Source of the DNA: Pyrus communis | Taxonomy: Eukaryota; Streptophyta; Magnoliopsida; Rosales; Rosaceae | Length of the DNA: 64,000 bases | Assembly: GCF_963583255.1 (NCBI RefSeq) | Contig: NC_084816.1 | Span: 20,963,344-21,027,343, forward strand | Direction: 5' to 3' | Part shown: positions 48,386 through 60,325 of the stretch, one piece after another | Layout: the number at the start of each line of letters is the position of its first letter | Numbering within the stretch: the stretch's first letter is position 1 | Notes under the pieces: generated by a model | The model's database searches: none | What the model was told of the DNA's origin: nothing | Seen by the model: the letters and a program-made list of their open reading frames with translations, nothing else | Position numbers and translations under genes: made by a program

Positions 48386-48540
48386 GAATATAAAGTGCGG
48401 AAGTAACAAATGGGGCGGAACTAACAACAGGCGGCAAAGCCAGCCATAGAATATAAAGTGCGGAAGTAAAACATAAAATAGCAGCAGGCGGCATAGCCGT
48501 CCATAGAATTTAAAGTGCGGAAATAAAACATATAAAAACA
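48381..48540. repeat. Three tandem units of 57-63 bp at the end of the pararetrovirus
   Basis: Units start with ccatagaat at 48381, 48444 and 48501. All contain aaagtgcgga, and the first two contain aggcggca. They lie downstream of the viral polyadenylation signal on the minus strand, in what would be the leader/non-coding region. Confidence 0.8.
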
Positions 48541-48600
48541 GAGTAGCATAACAAAATAATGAATTAAAAGTAATGATGCAAATATATTTGGAAAATAAGT

Positions 48601-48606
48601 TTTATT
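48601..48606 (-). terminator. Polyadenylation signal of the pararetrovirus
   Basis: AATAAA on the minus strand, about 200 bases downstream of the viral TATA box. This is the arrangement expected for a pregenomic RNA with terminal redundancy. Confidence 0.65.
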
Positions 48607-48805
48607 GAAAACTTACTGCAATGCAGATAACAAACAGGTATTGCCTAATGGCAGATGAAACAAGTAAACAAAGAGATGGAGCTCGCAGGCATCCTGAATA
48701 ATATTTGTATTACAAGTGTTTGGAATATAATCTCAGAGAGATGTTGTTGAACTGAATTGTTCTTGAGTTAAAAACTTATATCCTTCTTCTGAAGATGAAT
48801 CCTCG

Positions 48806-48812
48806 TTATATA
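48806..48812 (-). promoter_or_regulatory. TATA box of the pararetrovirus pregenomic RNA promoter
   Basis: CTCTATATAACGAGG on the minus strand (TATATAA at 48806-48812), after the end of ORF2 and before the polyadenylation signal. This matches the 35S-type promoter position in Caulimoviridae. Confidence 0.75.
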
Positions 48813-48921
48813 GAGCGAGGAGACTGAATGAGACTTGGCCAATTGATCCGGGAATCCCGCTGTCTGCTAAAGCTGGGTGAAAGAATAGTGAAGATGCTTT
48901 GATTCTTTTACAAAAGTTAAA

Positions 48922-48981
48922 TGAATAGTGACCTTTTTGTTTTCACTATTGTGAATAGTGACCTTTTTGTTTTTCACTATT
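48922..48981. repeat. Direct repeat upstream of the viral TATA box
   Basis: Two copies of a 29-30 base unit (tgaatagtgaccttttt...cactatt) at 48922-48950 and 48952-48981. Each is also internally inverted (aatagtg / cactatt). It lies about 110-170 bases upstream of the TATA box on the minus strand, an enhancer-like position. Confidence 0.8.
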
Positions 48982-49076
48982 GAAGAATAATGCTTTGTCT
49001 TTTGCGGAAGAGATGAAAGCAGCTACTGCTGATGATGTTGCTGGGCTGACACAATCACATGGGCAAATATTGTGTC

Positions 49077-50085
49077 TCAGATATCAAATGGGTCCTGGGC
49101 ATCTTGAAAATCTGCTTGATCAGCCCATTTGGCGGGAAGCTGAGACGAGGCATCAGAATTATCTGAATCTGAGTCTGAACCTTTTTTCTTTAACAGCAAT
49201 GCTGCTTCCGCCATTAGCAGCTGAGCCATATCCAGCAGTTGGGTAGTTTTTTCTTTCTTTGAACTGGAGGACTTGGCTGACTTGGAAATTCCTTTGAGAG
49301 AGGAAGATGGACTAATGTCTGATAAGGACTGAACTGGTTCCTGAGCTTTTGGTAATTCAGGAAATTGCTGATTTTCTGGCAAAGCCTGTGAGGACGAAGC
49401 TGAAACTTTGATTGGCAGTGCCTGAGAAGATGCCTGGGGAAATTCCACTTTTACAAGATCAATAATTTTTTGGTGGTTGAATTTATCCCACCATTTTACC
49501 CATCGGGTTCTGTAAATACCACTAGTGTCCACTTCAAAGTTCCATCTGAGAATCCATGGGATCTTGTACTTGGCCATGAGAAGTGAAAAAATAGTAACTC
49601 TGTTGTCGAAACGACTTCTGTCAAAACTGGGCTAGAAGTTGTTTGTGAGAACATGACGAAAGTCATCTGGAATGATAGAAGAGCTTGGGCCATGGGAAGC
49701 CCACCAATCTGGAAACCATGCAGGAAACCGCAATCTGAAATTCTTATCAAAGGTTATGAACCATGAATGACTAAAGTCTTCTGTCTGGTAGAGAAAAATG
49801 TTGGTCCATGCTTGGATATAATCATAGTAATTGTAATGATTGTTTGGGATGAGAACATGCTGAGTATGAAGGGGTTTTGTGTGATAAAGGGGAATTTGGT
49901 AAAGGGGTGGCTAAGGCCGTTTGGTAATTTGGTCGGATATTTCCTACTGTTGATCCTAAGGGAGTAAATCTGTTTGTAACGGCGAGGGCCGATGAAGAGT
50001 CGGGAATAGACTCTTGTTTTACTGGTGCTGGGGTTTGGGTAAGGGTGGCTGGAAGCCTTCTTTGCTGGTTAGGATTAGTACCCAT
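49077..50085 (-). pseudogene. Pararetrovirus ORF2, frameshifted and with a stop
   Basis: The start ATG (50083-50085) lies inside the last codons of ORF1, so the two reading frames overlap by about 11 bases, as in florendoviruses. The frame runs to a stop at 49822-49824. Coding similarity continues in another frame just beyond, which indicates a frameshift near there. A TAG at 49632-49634 then interrupts it, and the frame is open again to 49077. The downstream part has a Trp-rich block (WILRWNFEV, RWVKWWDKF) followed by a Ser/Lys-rich tail. The function of ORF2 in this virus group is unknown. Confidence 0.75.
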
Positions 50086-53000
50086 TCTTCCCCTGCAAAA
50101 ATTCTCTGGTTAGAAAATCTGGTATGCAATTCTGGCTGCCTTTAATGTATTCAATTTCAAAATCAAAAATACTTAATATGGCTTGCCAGCGTGCAAAAAT
50201 TTGTTTTGATGCAATGTTTTGAACATCTTTTTGTAAAACATGTTTTGCAGATTTGCAATCAACACGAACTAAAAATTTTTGATTTAATAAATCATCTTGG
50301 AATTTGCTAATACATAATACAATAGATAAAATCTCTTTTTTAATAGTACTATAGTTGCTTTGAGCTGGATTCCAAACTCCTGAATGGAAACGAACAATTT
50401 GTTCAGGAGCTTCGGAAGAAATTTTCTGTTTAAGGATACCTCCATAACCGATTTCAGATGCGTCGGTTTCGACTATTTTGAGAGAGCCGGGAGTTGGAAT
50501 GCCAAGGCAAGGCAAAGTCTTGACATGATTTTTGATTTGTTTGACAATGGAAGTATGATTTTGTGACCATGATGGAGGATTTTCCTTGAGACGATCAAAT
50601 AAGGGCTTACATTGTTGACGCAGATGAGGATAAAATTCTGAAACATAATTGAGAGATCCAAGGAATCTTTGAAGCTGGGTTTTATCAATAATTTGATCTG
50701 GAAATTTATCAGCAAACTGGATGACTCGATCTATTGGTTGAATGGTAGATCTGTAAATATGGTAACCTAAAAATCTAACTTTGGTTTGAAATAACTTAAT
50801 CTTAGATGCCGAAACAACTAATCCATTGGACCTAATGATCCTAACAAATGCATGCAAATGCTTCCAATGCTCATCTATTGATTTTGAGAAAATTAAAACA
50901 TCATCAATATAAACAATCGAAAAATGGCTGTATTGATTAAAAATTTCATTCATGATATTTTGAAATTCACTTGGTGCATTTTTCAAGCCGAAGGGCATTA
51001 CATTCCACTCATAGTGTCCGAAAGGAGTTACAAAAGCAGTTTTGTATTTGTCAGATTCATGAATTTGGATTTGCCAAAAGCCTGATTTCATATCAAATTT
51101 GGAAAAAACAGTTGCTTGAGAAAATCTCTTTATCAAATCTCTTTTGTTAGGAATTGGATATCGGATCCATTCTAAAACATCATTCAAAGGTTTGTAGTTG
51201 ATAACCAGTCGTGGAGCGCCGCGTTCTAATTCTGCGTTTTTCTGGACATAAAAAGCAGGGCAAGACCATGGAGATTTGCTTTTACGGATAATTCCTTTTT
51301 CTAAAAGTTGATTAATTTCAGTTTTACAAAACTCTAAAACTTCTTGATTCATTTGAATAGGTCGTGCTTTTGTGGGGATTTTTGACTCAATAAAATCTTT
51401 AACATAAGGTAGTTTAACGATATGTTGTTTTCTGTGCCAAAAAGCATTTGGAAGATCGGAACAAATTTCTTTAGTAAGTTTATCAGAAAACTGGCGAATA
51501 GAATCTAATAAAGATTTGTTTGTTAATTGTTCTTCAATTCTTTTGTGAAGAATTTCTTCCTTTAAAAAAGCAATTTGTTGGGATTTTGCAGTAATCTGGT
51601 TGAGAGTTTTTGAAACATTATCTTTTTAAAGTTGTTTTAACTTTTTAAGATCTGTTTCTATGCAAAATTCGAAAGTAATTTTTTGGCCAAAAACCTTGGT
51701 AGAAATACAGTTATGATGAACTTTGAAAGGATAAATTAATGCAATGAAAGGGAGTCCCAAAATAACTGGATCAGAAATATTTTTGATTAAAACAAATGGA
51801 GTTTTAAAACAAATATTTTGTTGACAAACATGGGCTTTGGGAATTTCATATTTTAATTTCATCGGGGATTGATTTGCAGCGCTAAGTGTTTCCGTAGACT
51901 TGTGAAAATATTTAGTAGGTATTAATCCTTCTTGAATGCAATTTAAATCTGCACCTGAATCAATTAAAGCGATGGTTTCTAAATGAAAATCTTCGATTAC
52001 TATCGTAACTTTAGAATACCATTTTCGAATTCTTATTTTGTCTAAAAGACTTAAAACAAGTTCTTTTGAAGAAGAAGATTTAGCTGAGTGAGCGTCGGAA
52101 TCAGAATTTGAGGAAGAACCATTTTGTTCTTGGACGAGTTCGTGCGTACGTACTCTACTGAGTTGTGAACGAATTTCGGTATTTTCGGATTTTAAAAACT
52201 TAATTTCCGATTTGATTTGATTAACTTCTTTTTGCAGATCTTTGAGGGTGATCTCCTTTTTGTGTTTATTAAAACGTTCCAAAGTGGTACTGAGAGAAAT
52301 CTTTTGAGAAGAAATTTGACTAGTGCCAGGTTCATGAGAAGAAATCAAATTTTTGAGTTTTTTCAAATAAAAAGATTTTAAATCAGGGTCATCGACTTTA
52401 CTAATTAATTCCATTAAGAACTCTTCTTGTTCTTCTTGCTTATTAAGCACTGAAATTTTGTTACAACAAGTGTCCGTGCATCCAAACTTAATGTTTGGCG
52501 AGGAGACGTCGCTAGAACTGCTAGAGTCGGAGACGGAAAAATCGGGATTTTTATCAGATTGACTAGAGTCGGTATTTCTAATTTCTAAAGCCTGAATAAG
52601 TTGAACCTTCTCTTCTTCAGAGATTTTTAGTTGGTTAATAACCTTTTTAACTCTACATTCATTTGCATAATGACCAAATTTTCCACACTTGTAACACTTT
52701 CCCTTTTTATTTTGAAAATCCTTTTTAGACTTTCGAAAAGGTTTTTTGTTTGAAGATGGTTTTTCATAAAATTTATTTGTTTGAAAAGGTTTGTTGGAAG
52801 ATCTTTTGTTTTTATAAAATCTGGATTGATGTTTAGAAAACTTGCTGGTTTGTTGGGCTTTTTTCTTTTTACTCGAAGGAGCGATTGGAGGTAAACCATA
52901 TTGTTCACAAAATGTTCCAAGTTCGTATTTAGCAATAGATTTATCTTTATGAACTTGTTTTGAAATCTTCATGTCGATACACATTTTCAATCCTTCCTTT

Positions 53001-55624
53001 TGAATAACATTAACTATGTTACCATAAGTAAGGGTATGATAAGGTATGACACCTTCTTCATTTACTAAAACATTTCGAATTTTGTGAGCAAAAAGATTTG
53101 GTAAACCATTGATAAATTTTTCTTTCCAAAAAGGTTGATTACTATCTTCCCGAAGCATAACTCTGGATATGAAAGCATCTTTATACCATCTGAAATCACT
53201 TAAGGTTGGACACCTTAAATTACTCAGTTGGTCGTGAATACGCGTAGTAACGTTGCTGGGTGTTCCTATAAAGTGTTCTATAATCGTATAAAGTAAAGTA
53301 TTTACTCCGTCGGGTATTCCCTGTCCTATCGTTTCGTCAAAAATGGAAAATCCTTCCTCATCTTTTTTGACCGCAAAGCGTATTTCATCTCTGGACTGAG
53401 AAGTTAAGTGCTTCTCCCACCAAGAATGAAGCATTCTAGTGAAACCAGTGACCAGAAGATCAACGATTTGTGTTTGTGTAAAATTGTGATTTGAAATGTA
53501 GCTATTAGCAACCATGGACATGTGTTGAAGTTTGTTCAAAAGTTCTTGTTCGGATAAGCCATCTATGTTCCACTCATAAAGTTTGTCGGCTGAAACTGAA
53601 AATTGATTTTGAATATTTCGTTCTTCAAATTGAAGGTCAGGAGGAGTTGGCCTGGGATACCAGTTTTTTGTGAGAGAAGTAGGGTTGACCGGATGAGTAC
53701 GAATACGTTTTAAATCAAAAGTTGGTTGAAGATCAATGTTTTGAAAAATATTTTCAATATTTTGGATAGCAGAACTAGTTTCCGTGTCCTGAGAAGAATC
53801 AGAAGTATTTTCTTCTTCGACAGAAACATCATTGTTTTGCAAAACATTAACAACTTTCTCTTTTTTGAGCTCAGTGAGCATATGATCAATTTTTTGTAAA
53901 GTAGTCATGGATTTTAAAGCAGTGGAACTTGAAGCAGTATCAGTAAAATTTACTAAAGGTTTTTCTTTTGGAGAAGATTTTGGTTGAGACAATTTGTCGA
54001 TTTTGATTTCAATTTTGTCTAACTGTTTTCCAATAGTATGAAGACTTTGGTTTGTAAAATTATTCTGTTCAATGACAGGTTTAAAACCAGAATCTTCTTT
54101 TGGAATTTTAAAAGGGGTTGCGGGGATGTTGGTATTACCAGTGGAAATCAAAATAGTTTCTTTGGGATGATGACTGGAAGAAATCAAAGTTTTGTCTTCC
54201 TTAACCCAATTTTCTTTGGTAACAACCGTAACTTTATTTTTGGTTTCATAATGTTTTTCAATGAAATCAAAGAAAGATATTTCAAATTGGTATTGTTCTA
54301 CAAAAACTTTCCATTCGGCATATATGGCTAGCTTTTCTTCATCACAATATTTTTTTCTAAAAATATTTCTTCTGGGAATATTTTCCTCAGAAGCGATGTC
54401 TGCTTTAAGCTTCCTCCATCGGATTTTATGTGGTTTGTTTAAAACAAGTAATTGGTGATTCACCGATGTTGTTTCAAAATCAGAAGGAGTTGGAGAAGTG
54501 GGTTCTTCATGGTTTGGAGGATGATAAACAGGATGTGCAACTTGTGAAGAAGTGTCGACAGACTTTAATTTGAGTAAATCATTGACTAGATCTTGTTGTG
54601 CAGCTTCCTGCTCTTTTAACTTTTTGTTTACTAAAGATTTGATCAAATCTTGATCTCGACCCAGTCTATCGGTTGACGTGGATCCAGAAAAAGACTGTCT
54701 GCTAGGAGTAAAAGATTTGTGTGACAAAACTGATTCACAAGATTTTCTTGTTGGACGATCAAAATTGATTTTAACTGTGCCATCAAAATATTGTTCAATG
54801 TTGTCGAGATTAACGAGGCTGTTTTGGACGGAAACCGGCTTACTTTCATTAATTAAACACCAATCTGAGGGGAGACTGATGTCTGACCACCTAATGGTTC
54901 TTGGTACTCTAATGTTTGCGCTTTCTTGGGTTGTTTGGATTAAAAGAGTGTGGTCGTGAGGACTTTTGTTCAAAGCTTGAAAATTCATGTTTGTGCCAGT
55001 GACTTTGTAATAAACTCTAAAAATAAGTGCCAAAGGTTGTGTTCCTTCCAGGACTTGGTACCCGGAGGTTTTGATATTAAGAGTAAGAGCTTTTAAAACA
55101 TGTGGATCTGAAAGACTTATTGTGAGATCGGGAAAGCAATCAAAATGGATAGGTCCGTTATAAAGACTTGATTCAATCATTCCAAGAATACTATCGTTAA
55201 AATCAGTAAATCGGGCGTCACGAAGACATAAAAGAATAGACGTATTAAGACCTTTTCGTGTTAAAGGTTTAACAGCGATTTGAACTAAACCAATGTGAAG
55301 ATAGTTATGACCGTTTTTGCGATGCGCTTTGATTTGTTCTGGAGAAAATAATTGACAAGTCTCATGTTCTTTGCTAAGAGCATAAGCCTTCTCAACTGTT
55401 TTGACGTGATGTTCGGATTTAAAAGAGGTCAAAGACCATTTTTTCTTGTAAATATTTTGGGTTGAAACTTTTGGAATGTTCCAGTCGGAAAAATCAATAC
55501 TTTCGTCTGTTTGAAAATCCAGTTTTTGTTCTTCATTGACAATGTCAGGTATAGTTCCTAAGGTGGATCTAGAGCTAGTGCTGGCCATTGAACTAGATCT
55601 AAATAATCTACTCATGAAATGCAC
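50075..55624 (-). pseudogene. Pararetrovirus ORF1 polyprotein with a single in-frame TAA
   Basis: About 1,850 codons in one frame, interrupted once by TAA at 51626-51628. Left of the stop (in coding order) are 1,332 residues: a movement protein domain (about residues 50-270), a Ser/Lys-rich linker with coiled-coil character, a capsid region ending in the zinc knuckle CYKCGKFGHYANEC (about 975), and an aspartic protease DSGAD (about 1218). After the stop come the reverse transcriptase, with YIDDVLIFS near 50900, and RNase H, with IVETDASEIGYGG near 50470. The last residues overlap ORF2. Three ATGs lie close together (55624, 55615, 55588); the true start is not certain. Such a long, nearly intact frame suggests a fairly recent integration. 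Confidence 0.87.
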
Positions 55625-55845
55625 AAAACAAGTATACTATATGCAAGACTTAAAAGATTCACCTTCCTCGTATGTCTAGACTCTTCCCCCGCTCATGCGC
55701 TCCGCTCATGCCTCTCCTGGGACTTATTGTTTGGACCACGTCTTACTGTTTGGCTGGAAGAAAGAAGAACTGAGGACCGACGATTAAGAAATGCAGATAA
55801 GATACAAGTATGTGAGTATCAATGAACAGATTAGATAGATGCTAA

Positions 55846-55907
<62 letters not shown>

Positions 55908-56098
55908 CCCAAAGTGAGTCACCAATAAATTTGTAGACGAGGCTTAATCAGTTAATACATATGACAAAGCAAAAACATCCACCACTCAATTCCGCCAAAG
56001 AGTATGAATTGACCATCTTCCCACAAAAGTTCAAATATATTGCTTGGGTCGCATTGATTCCCCGCCCCCCCCCCCCCCCCCCCCCCAACAAAGTCTAA
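55625..56098. other. Pararetrovirus leader end, (TA)n tract and flank
   Basis: 55625 to about 55847 would be the leader just upstream of ORF1. I found no initiator tRNA primer-binding site in it. (TA)n occupies 55848-55904. A C-run of about 23 bases lies at 56064-56086. Confidence 0.6.
55848..55904. repeat. (TA)n tract at the right border of the pararetrovirus
   Basis: About 28 TA units directly beyond the leader of ORF1, mirroring the (TA)16 at the left border. Confidence 0.9.
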
Positions 56099-56101
56099 TA
56101 A

Positions 56102-56781
56102 GGCCATCTCCAACCAAAGGCTACCCAAAGGCTCGTTTTAGCCATCTGGCTCTCCAAGATATTAATATTTTAATGAACAGTACAATGCCATATTTACCTT
56201 CATCTCCTAAGGGCCAAGGGGCCATATGACTCGTTTTAGCCTTGTCACAAAAAAACGTTTCCAACCGAGGACCAAAGGGCCATAGGGCCAAACATAATTT
56301 ATTATTTTAATTTAAAAACTACAACAACTTAAATTTAAAAACTACAACAACTTAAATTTAAAAACAACAACTTAAATTTAAAAACTACAACTTATATTTA
56401 AAAACTACAACTTAAATTTAAAAACTACAAATTAAATTTAAAAACAACATTAGCTTAGATTTTTTAAATTCATAATAAAAATAAAAAATAAAAAATAAAA
56501 AAAGAATCCAACGGTAACTAGCCATTACATTTGAAAATTTGGCCTAGCATTCTTGTCGGATATAACCGACAGGAATATATTTATATTGTTGTCGATTATA
56601 TCCTACAAGAATACTCAAAATTTTGCCCTAGCCCGGGCCTGGCTAGCTCATTTGGGCCAGTCAGTTGGCCCTGTTTTGTTTAGTGGGGCCCACAAGCCCC
56701 TTGGGCTAGCCCTCGGTTGGAGACCTTTTTCAGACCTTTTTTGGCCTTCTAGACCTCTGGACCATTCGGTTGGAGATGGTC
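56102..56781. mobile_element. PIF/Harbinger-like (Tourist-type) MITE, 680 bp
   Basis: Terminal inverted repeats ggccatctccaacc (56102-56115) and its complement at 56768-56781 with one mismatch. Flanked by the 3-bp duplication taa (56099-56101 and 56782-56784), the PIF/Harbinger signature. The interior has several copies of aatttaaaaactac and no transposase. Confidence 0.82.
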
Positions 56782-56784
56782 TAA

Positions 56785-58553
56785 GATCTAGTTTTCACAT
56801 CTCTCATCAACAAGAGTTATTGTCTTTTAATATTTTTTTTAATCCACGAATATCATCATCCTACTCCCTTAAATCTCCTAATTACAATGCTAGAATTTAC
56901 AATAAGGAAGAAGGGATGGCTTGAATCCGAACTGCAGTCGATGAAGATAAAGATCTTAACTATTAGTACAATTCACCACTTACGTTCTTAATTGTAATAC
57001 TAATTAACAAACCATGGATTGTTAATTTAAGCTCAATAATTTATCTGACAATGTGTAACATAATTCTACCAAACACTTATTAACTTTCTAAATTTTATTT
57101 TAAAAAAAAAACATAAAACTTTCTAAACTACACTTGTGATATCCAGTCCCGAAGATTATTTATCGATTTTATTTGGAAAAAATGATTTTGGGGGCGTTAT
57201 GGTCATTTTAAATTTCACTTTAGTGTTTGGATGTGAGTTTATAATAGATTGATAGAGATTGATCCCGCAAGCATTAAGGCAAACACTGCTCGTGAAATTG
57301 GAGTTGAAACGAAGAACTTACAAGCATTGAAAGTGAATGCCATTTTAGTCTTTTACAACTTATTATAAATAGAAAATATCCTATTTTGGAAATTCTGAAT
57401 TTTTACATAAGTAGAACTTTCCATTTCTGGAAAGCCAACCTTGCCCACTGACCCAGAAGCCAGACAACATCGACCCGCAACTCGTGTTTTCTTCGCAATT
57501 TCAAACGCAAATTTCGGCCATTTTCGACCGAATTTGTCAAGGCCACCATCACCAACTTGAAAATTTCAATTCACTCTACAAAACTCACCCAATAACCATC
57601 TCGATGAAAAACCATACGTAGCTGTTGAAGACCGCAAAGTTTCTATACAATGTAGCGGCTTTTTCTTTTTTCTTTGGCAAACCCATTGGATGGCGACGAC
57701 CATCACCACCTGGTTTGTAGACCATCATCCCAGTCATAAACCTGACCAACCCCGACGTTGTTGGACCACCTTAGGTTGCAAATCGATGTCGTGAATTTTA
57801 CGGCATCCATGGCATTTACCGGCAAAATTTGTCGTCTTCCGTCTACTTTGGACTTCATGGAAAGCATAAAAGTTGTTCCACGTGTTAAGCTGTACATACC
57901 TCTAAAATGTGGTAGAATTTTGAGTTAATCGAAAAACTGGATTTCCATTTGTCGTAAACCACCACGAGCGTTGAGCGTGTTGAAAACTCAGTGATGTGGA
58001 TTTTGGGCAGAGAGATGTTGCCTTGGGCCCGTATACATAGTCTCATTTGTTGAAACTCGATAAATGGTTCGATTATTCAGTTTTGAGATAATTATACCGT
58101 TGTCCAATTTTCGTAACTGACAACGCTCCGATAGTTGGATCATTGTGATTCTCGGACCCTTGGAAACTTATGGAACGAAAATCTGACGTTAGGATGGTAT
58201 GGATTGGAGAATCTTGGATTGTTAGCCAATTTGATCGACAGTTGATTTTTCAATCAACGTGGCCCGAATTATCTAGTGTCTTGTTTATTTAAAAAATTCT
58301 GATAAAACTTGTATATTTTCTTAGGTGTTGCCACATTGATCGTGTGTGAGTGCTCCGATCTTCATGTTAGTTGATAATAGTCTAAACTCTAGGTGAGTTG
58401 ACTTTAATAATATGCGATACACTATTTTGCATCAGAAATATTCCCTTGTTATATACTTTGTGTGTGTATCGTAGATTTAAAAACATGTTATTACCTAGTC
58501 ATCAATCTCTCTCTCTCTCTCTGTCTATATATATACATATATATATATATATA
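56785..58553. other. Intergenic sequence, possible degraded LTR-type repeat
   Basis: No gene supported. The stretch 57130-58440 has the look of an old retroelement LTR or leader, but I found no second copy in the window. (CT)n and (TA)n runs lie at 58506-58553. Confidence 0.4.
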
Positions 58554-58706
58554 GGATAATGCAAGGGAGATTAAAATTTTAAACTAAATGATGTGTAACT
58601 AATAGGAAATAAGTACGTTAATCAACATTTAGAAAATCCATTCATCAACCACCTCATCAGTTGGTTTACAAATTTGGTTTAAAATTTTGATCTCCCTAAC
58701 ATTACC
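58554..58706. mobile_element. Small TIR element (153-bp MITE)
   Basis: Inverted ends of about 33 bases: ggataatgcaagggagatt at the left, and the complement of ggtaatgttagggagatc at the right, both followed by aaaattttaaac. Flanks are TA-rich, and the likely 10-bp duplication (tatatatata / tatgtatata) has one mismatch, so the family assignment (Mutator-like) is tentative. Confidence 0.7.
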
Positions 58707-60115
58707 TATGTATATATCCATGCTTGAAATGATTGCGAACTGAAATGGCTTGCAGAGAATTGTTATCATTGTATACTTTATTTCTGGTTCCACGAGTGTC
58801 TAGAATCCTAGATTTCTTTATTTCTTTTTTCGTTTCGATGAGTATATCTAAAATCTCTGTGAATAACTTCATTCTAGGTAAGTCATGAGAAATTCTAGCC
58901 TTGGGATTCTTTTTGTAGGCATGAGAACGTTCGGGACAAAAACTCTACATGGATTGCCATGAGAAAGTCTGCAATTCAACAACTATTTATTTCTTTCTAC
59001 TTCTATGAGTAAGTATGGAAACCTGGTCTTTTTCCTGTTATCCGGATCCATTAGTAGATCTGAAATGCAGAACTTATGAACCGTGCCACTATAACTCTGT
59101 TATTTTTATTATGAAAAGATGATTGGATGCCCGTAATGATTTGTGAGTGATGATTATTTTATATGTGCAAAGGTTGTGAAGTATTTTATGATTAAGAACA
59201 ATTGATTTTAAATTTGGCCGGGTGGGGGACGATGACGGCGTGGTAGAGGGGGAGTTGAGGAAACATAGTAACGGGTGAAGGGAGGGAATCACGATTGGAA
59301 GGGGATGGGGCTAAATTTTGGTCAAGAAATGCCGAGATGGGGTGGTTGATCAAATGCTGCACCGAAATTTAGAATATGATTTGTTAATTTTTTGGTTGAC
59401 AATCTTTCTAAATTGGCCAGTTTTCTTTAGATTTAATGGTGTGTATATGAGTATAGCTTGACACGCGTTCATTAAAAAGAAACTTTTTATAGGGTTATAA
59501 TTATAGAGGGTTCATGTTTAGCTTTTTCGGAATTTTATAGTGGGAAGGAGGTAACTAGGGAGAAAAAAAAGGAAGGGAGAGTTTTTGTTTTGTTTTTTTT
59601 ATTTTATTTTTCTTATTTTATTTTGAATTTTTTATTGTTTCAAAATTTAAAAGATGATTTATTCCATGTGTTATTACACTGATACGAATTCTACATCAGC
59701 ATATCAATAGAGTTTGTCGGAAAAGACTAAATTGATGAGCATAGTAATAATTAAGAGATAAATTAATATATGTGAAACATAGAAAGTAATGAGTTTTTTA
59801 TTTTTATTTTAGCAAATGATATTATTTACATAAAGAAAGAGAGAGAGTGTGTGTTTAGCCTCATAATGGGTTAATAATAATATAGTTCAAATTTATTTTC
59901 GACGATTATTGAATTAAGACCTCTTATTTATAAATAAAAAATATCATTAAATCGTAATACTAAATGACATCTAATAATGAGTGAGAAAAACATAAATTCA
60001 TATGTGAATCTTATACATTTTGGGATTTGAGGGCTTCAATCTATATTTTATTTTTAATTTTATTTTTTGGAAAAATGATTTATGTTTGTCCTATAGTCGT
60101 AGTTTTTTGAAACAA
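58707..60115. other. AT-rich intergenic sequence
   Basis: No gene or repeat structure recognised. Confidence 0.5.
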
Positions 60116-60117
60116 AC

Positions 60118-60325
60118 AAGGGGCACGTGGATCGAGATCGATCACGCTGGCATTGCAAATCGCGCGTGACGACAAGGTGAAAACACCTCGCCGCCCTCCA
60201 CCAACGCAGCTTCCCTCCACCGCTCGATGCAGTTCTGCGGGTCCTTCTGGTTCACCACTCTCTGTTGCACTGTGGGTGCGCAGTACGCAACCCCCTCTGA
60301 CCTTAAGGCACATCTCGGCCAAGGG
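60118..60325 (-). other. GC-rich, coding-like island of unknown origin
   Basis: About 200 bases with far higher GC than their surroundings. The minus strand is open in two frames; one includes NQKDPQNCIERWREA. I do not recognise the protein, and there is no clear start or splice structure. It could be an exon fragment carried in by a rearrangement or a transposon. Confidence 0.35.

Larger units (their letters stand above)
48386..55847 (-). mobile_element. Endogenous pararetrovirus (Caulimoviridae, florendovirus-like)
   Basis: About 7.5 kb between two (TA)n tracts (48331-48362 and 55848-55904). This is close to a whole genome unit for this virus group. Minus-strand order: leader, ORF1 (movement, coat, protease, RT, RNase H in one polyprotein, one stop), ORF2 overlapping the end of ORF1 (frameshifted, with a stop), then a promoter with TATA and a polyadenylation signal, then short tandem repeats. 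A movement-protein domain fused to capsid and Pol excludes a Gypsy retrotransposon. No LTRs and no integrase were found. Insertion in TA repeats is known for florendoviruses. Confidence 0.85.

Noticed and set aside
54038..54959. Plus-strand open frames inside the viral region
   Set aside because: They are shadows of the long minus-strand polyprotein frame.
48386..55847. Interpretation as a Ty3/gypsy retrotransposon
   Set aside because: The polyprotein starts with a movement-protein domain, there is no integrase, and no LTRs flank it; these features fit Caulimoviridae instead.
55625..55847. Search for an initiator tRNA primer-binding site in the viral leader
   Set aside because: No TGGTATCAGAGC-like sequence on the minus strand here. 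It may lie in a part of the genome lost at the junction, or be mutated.
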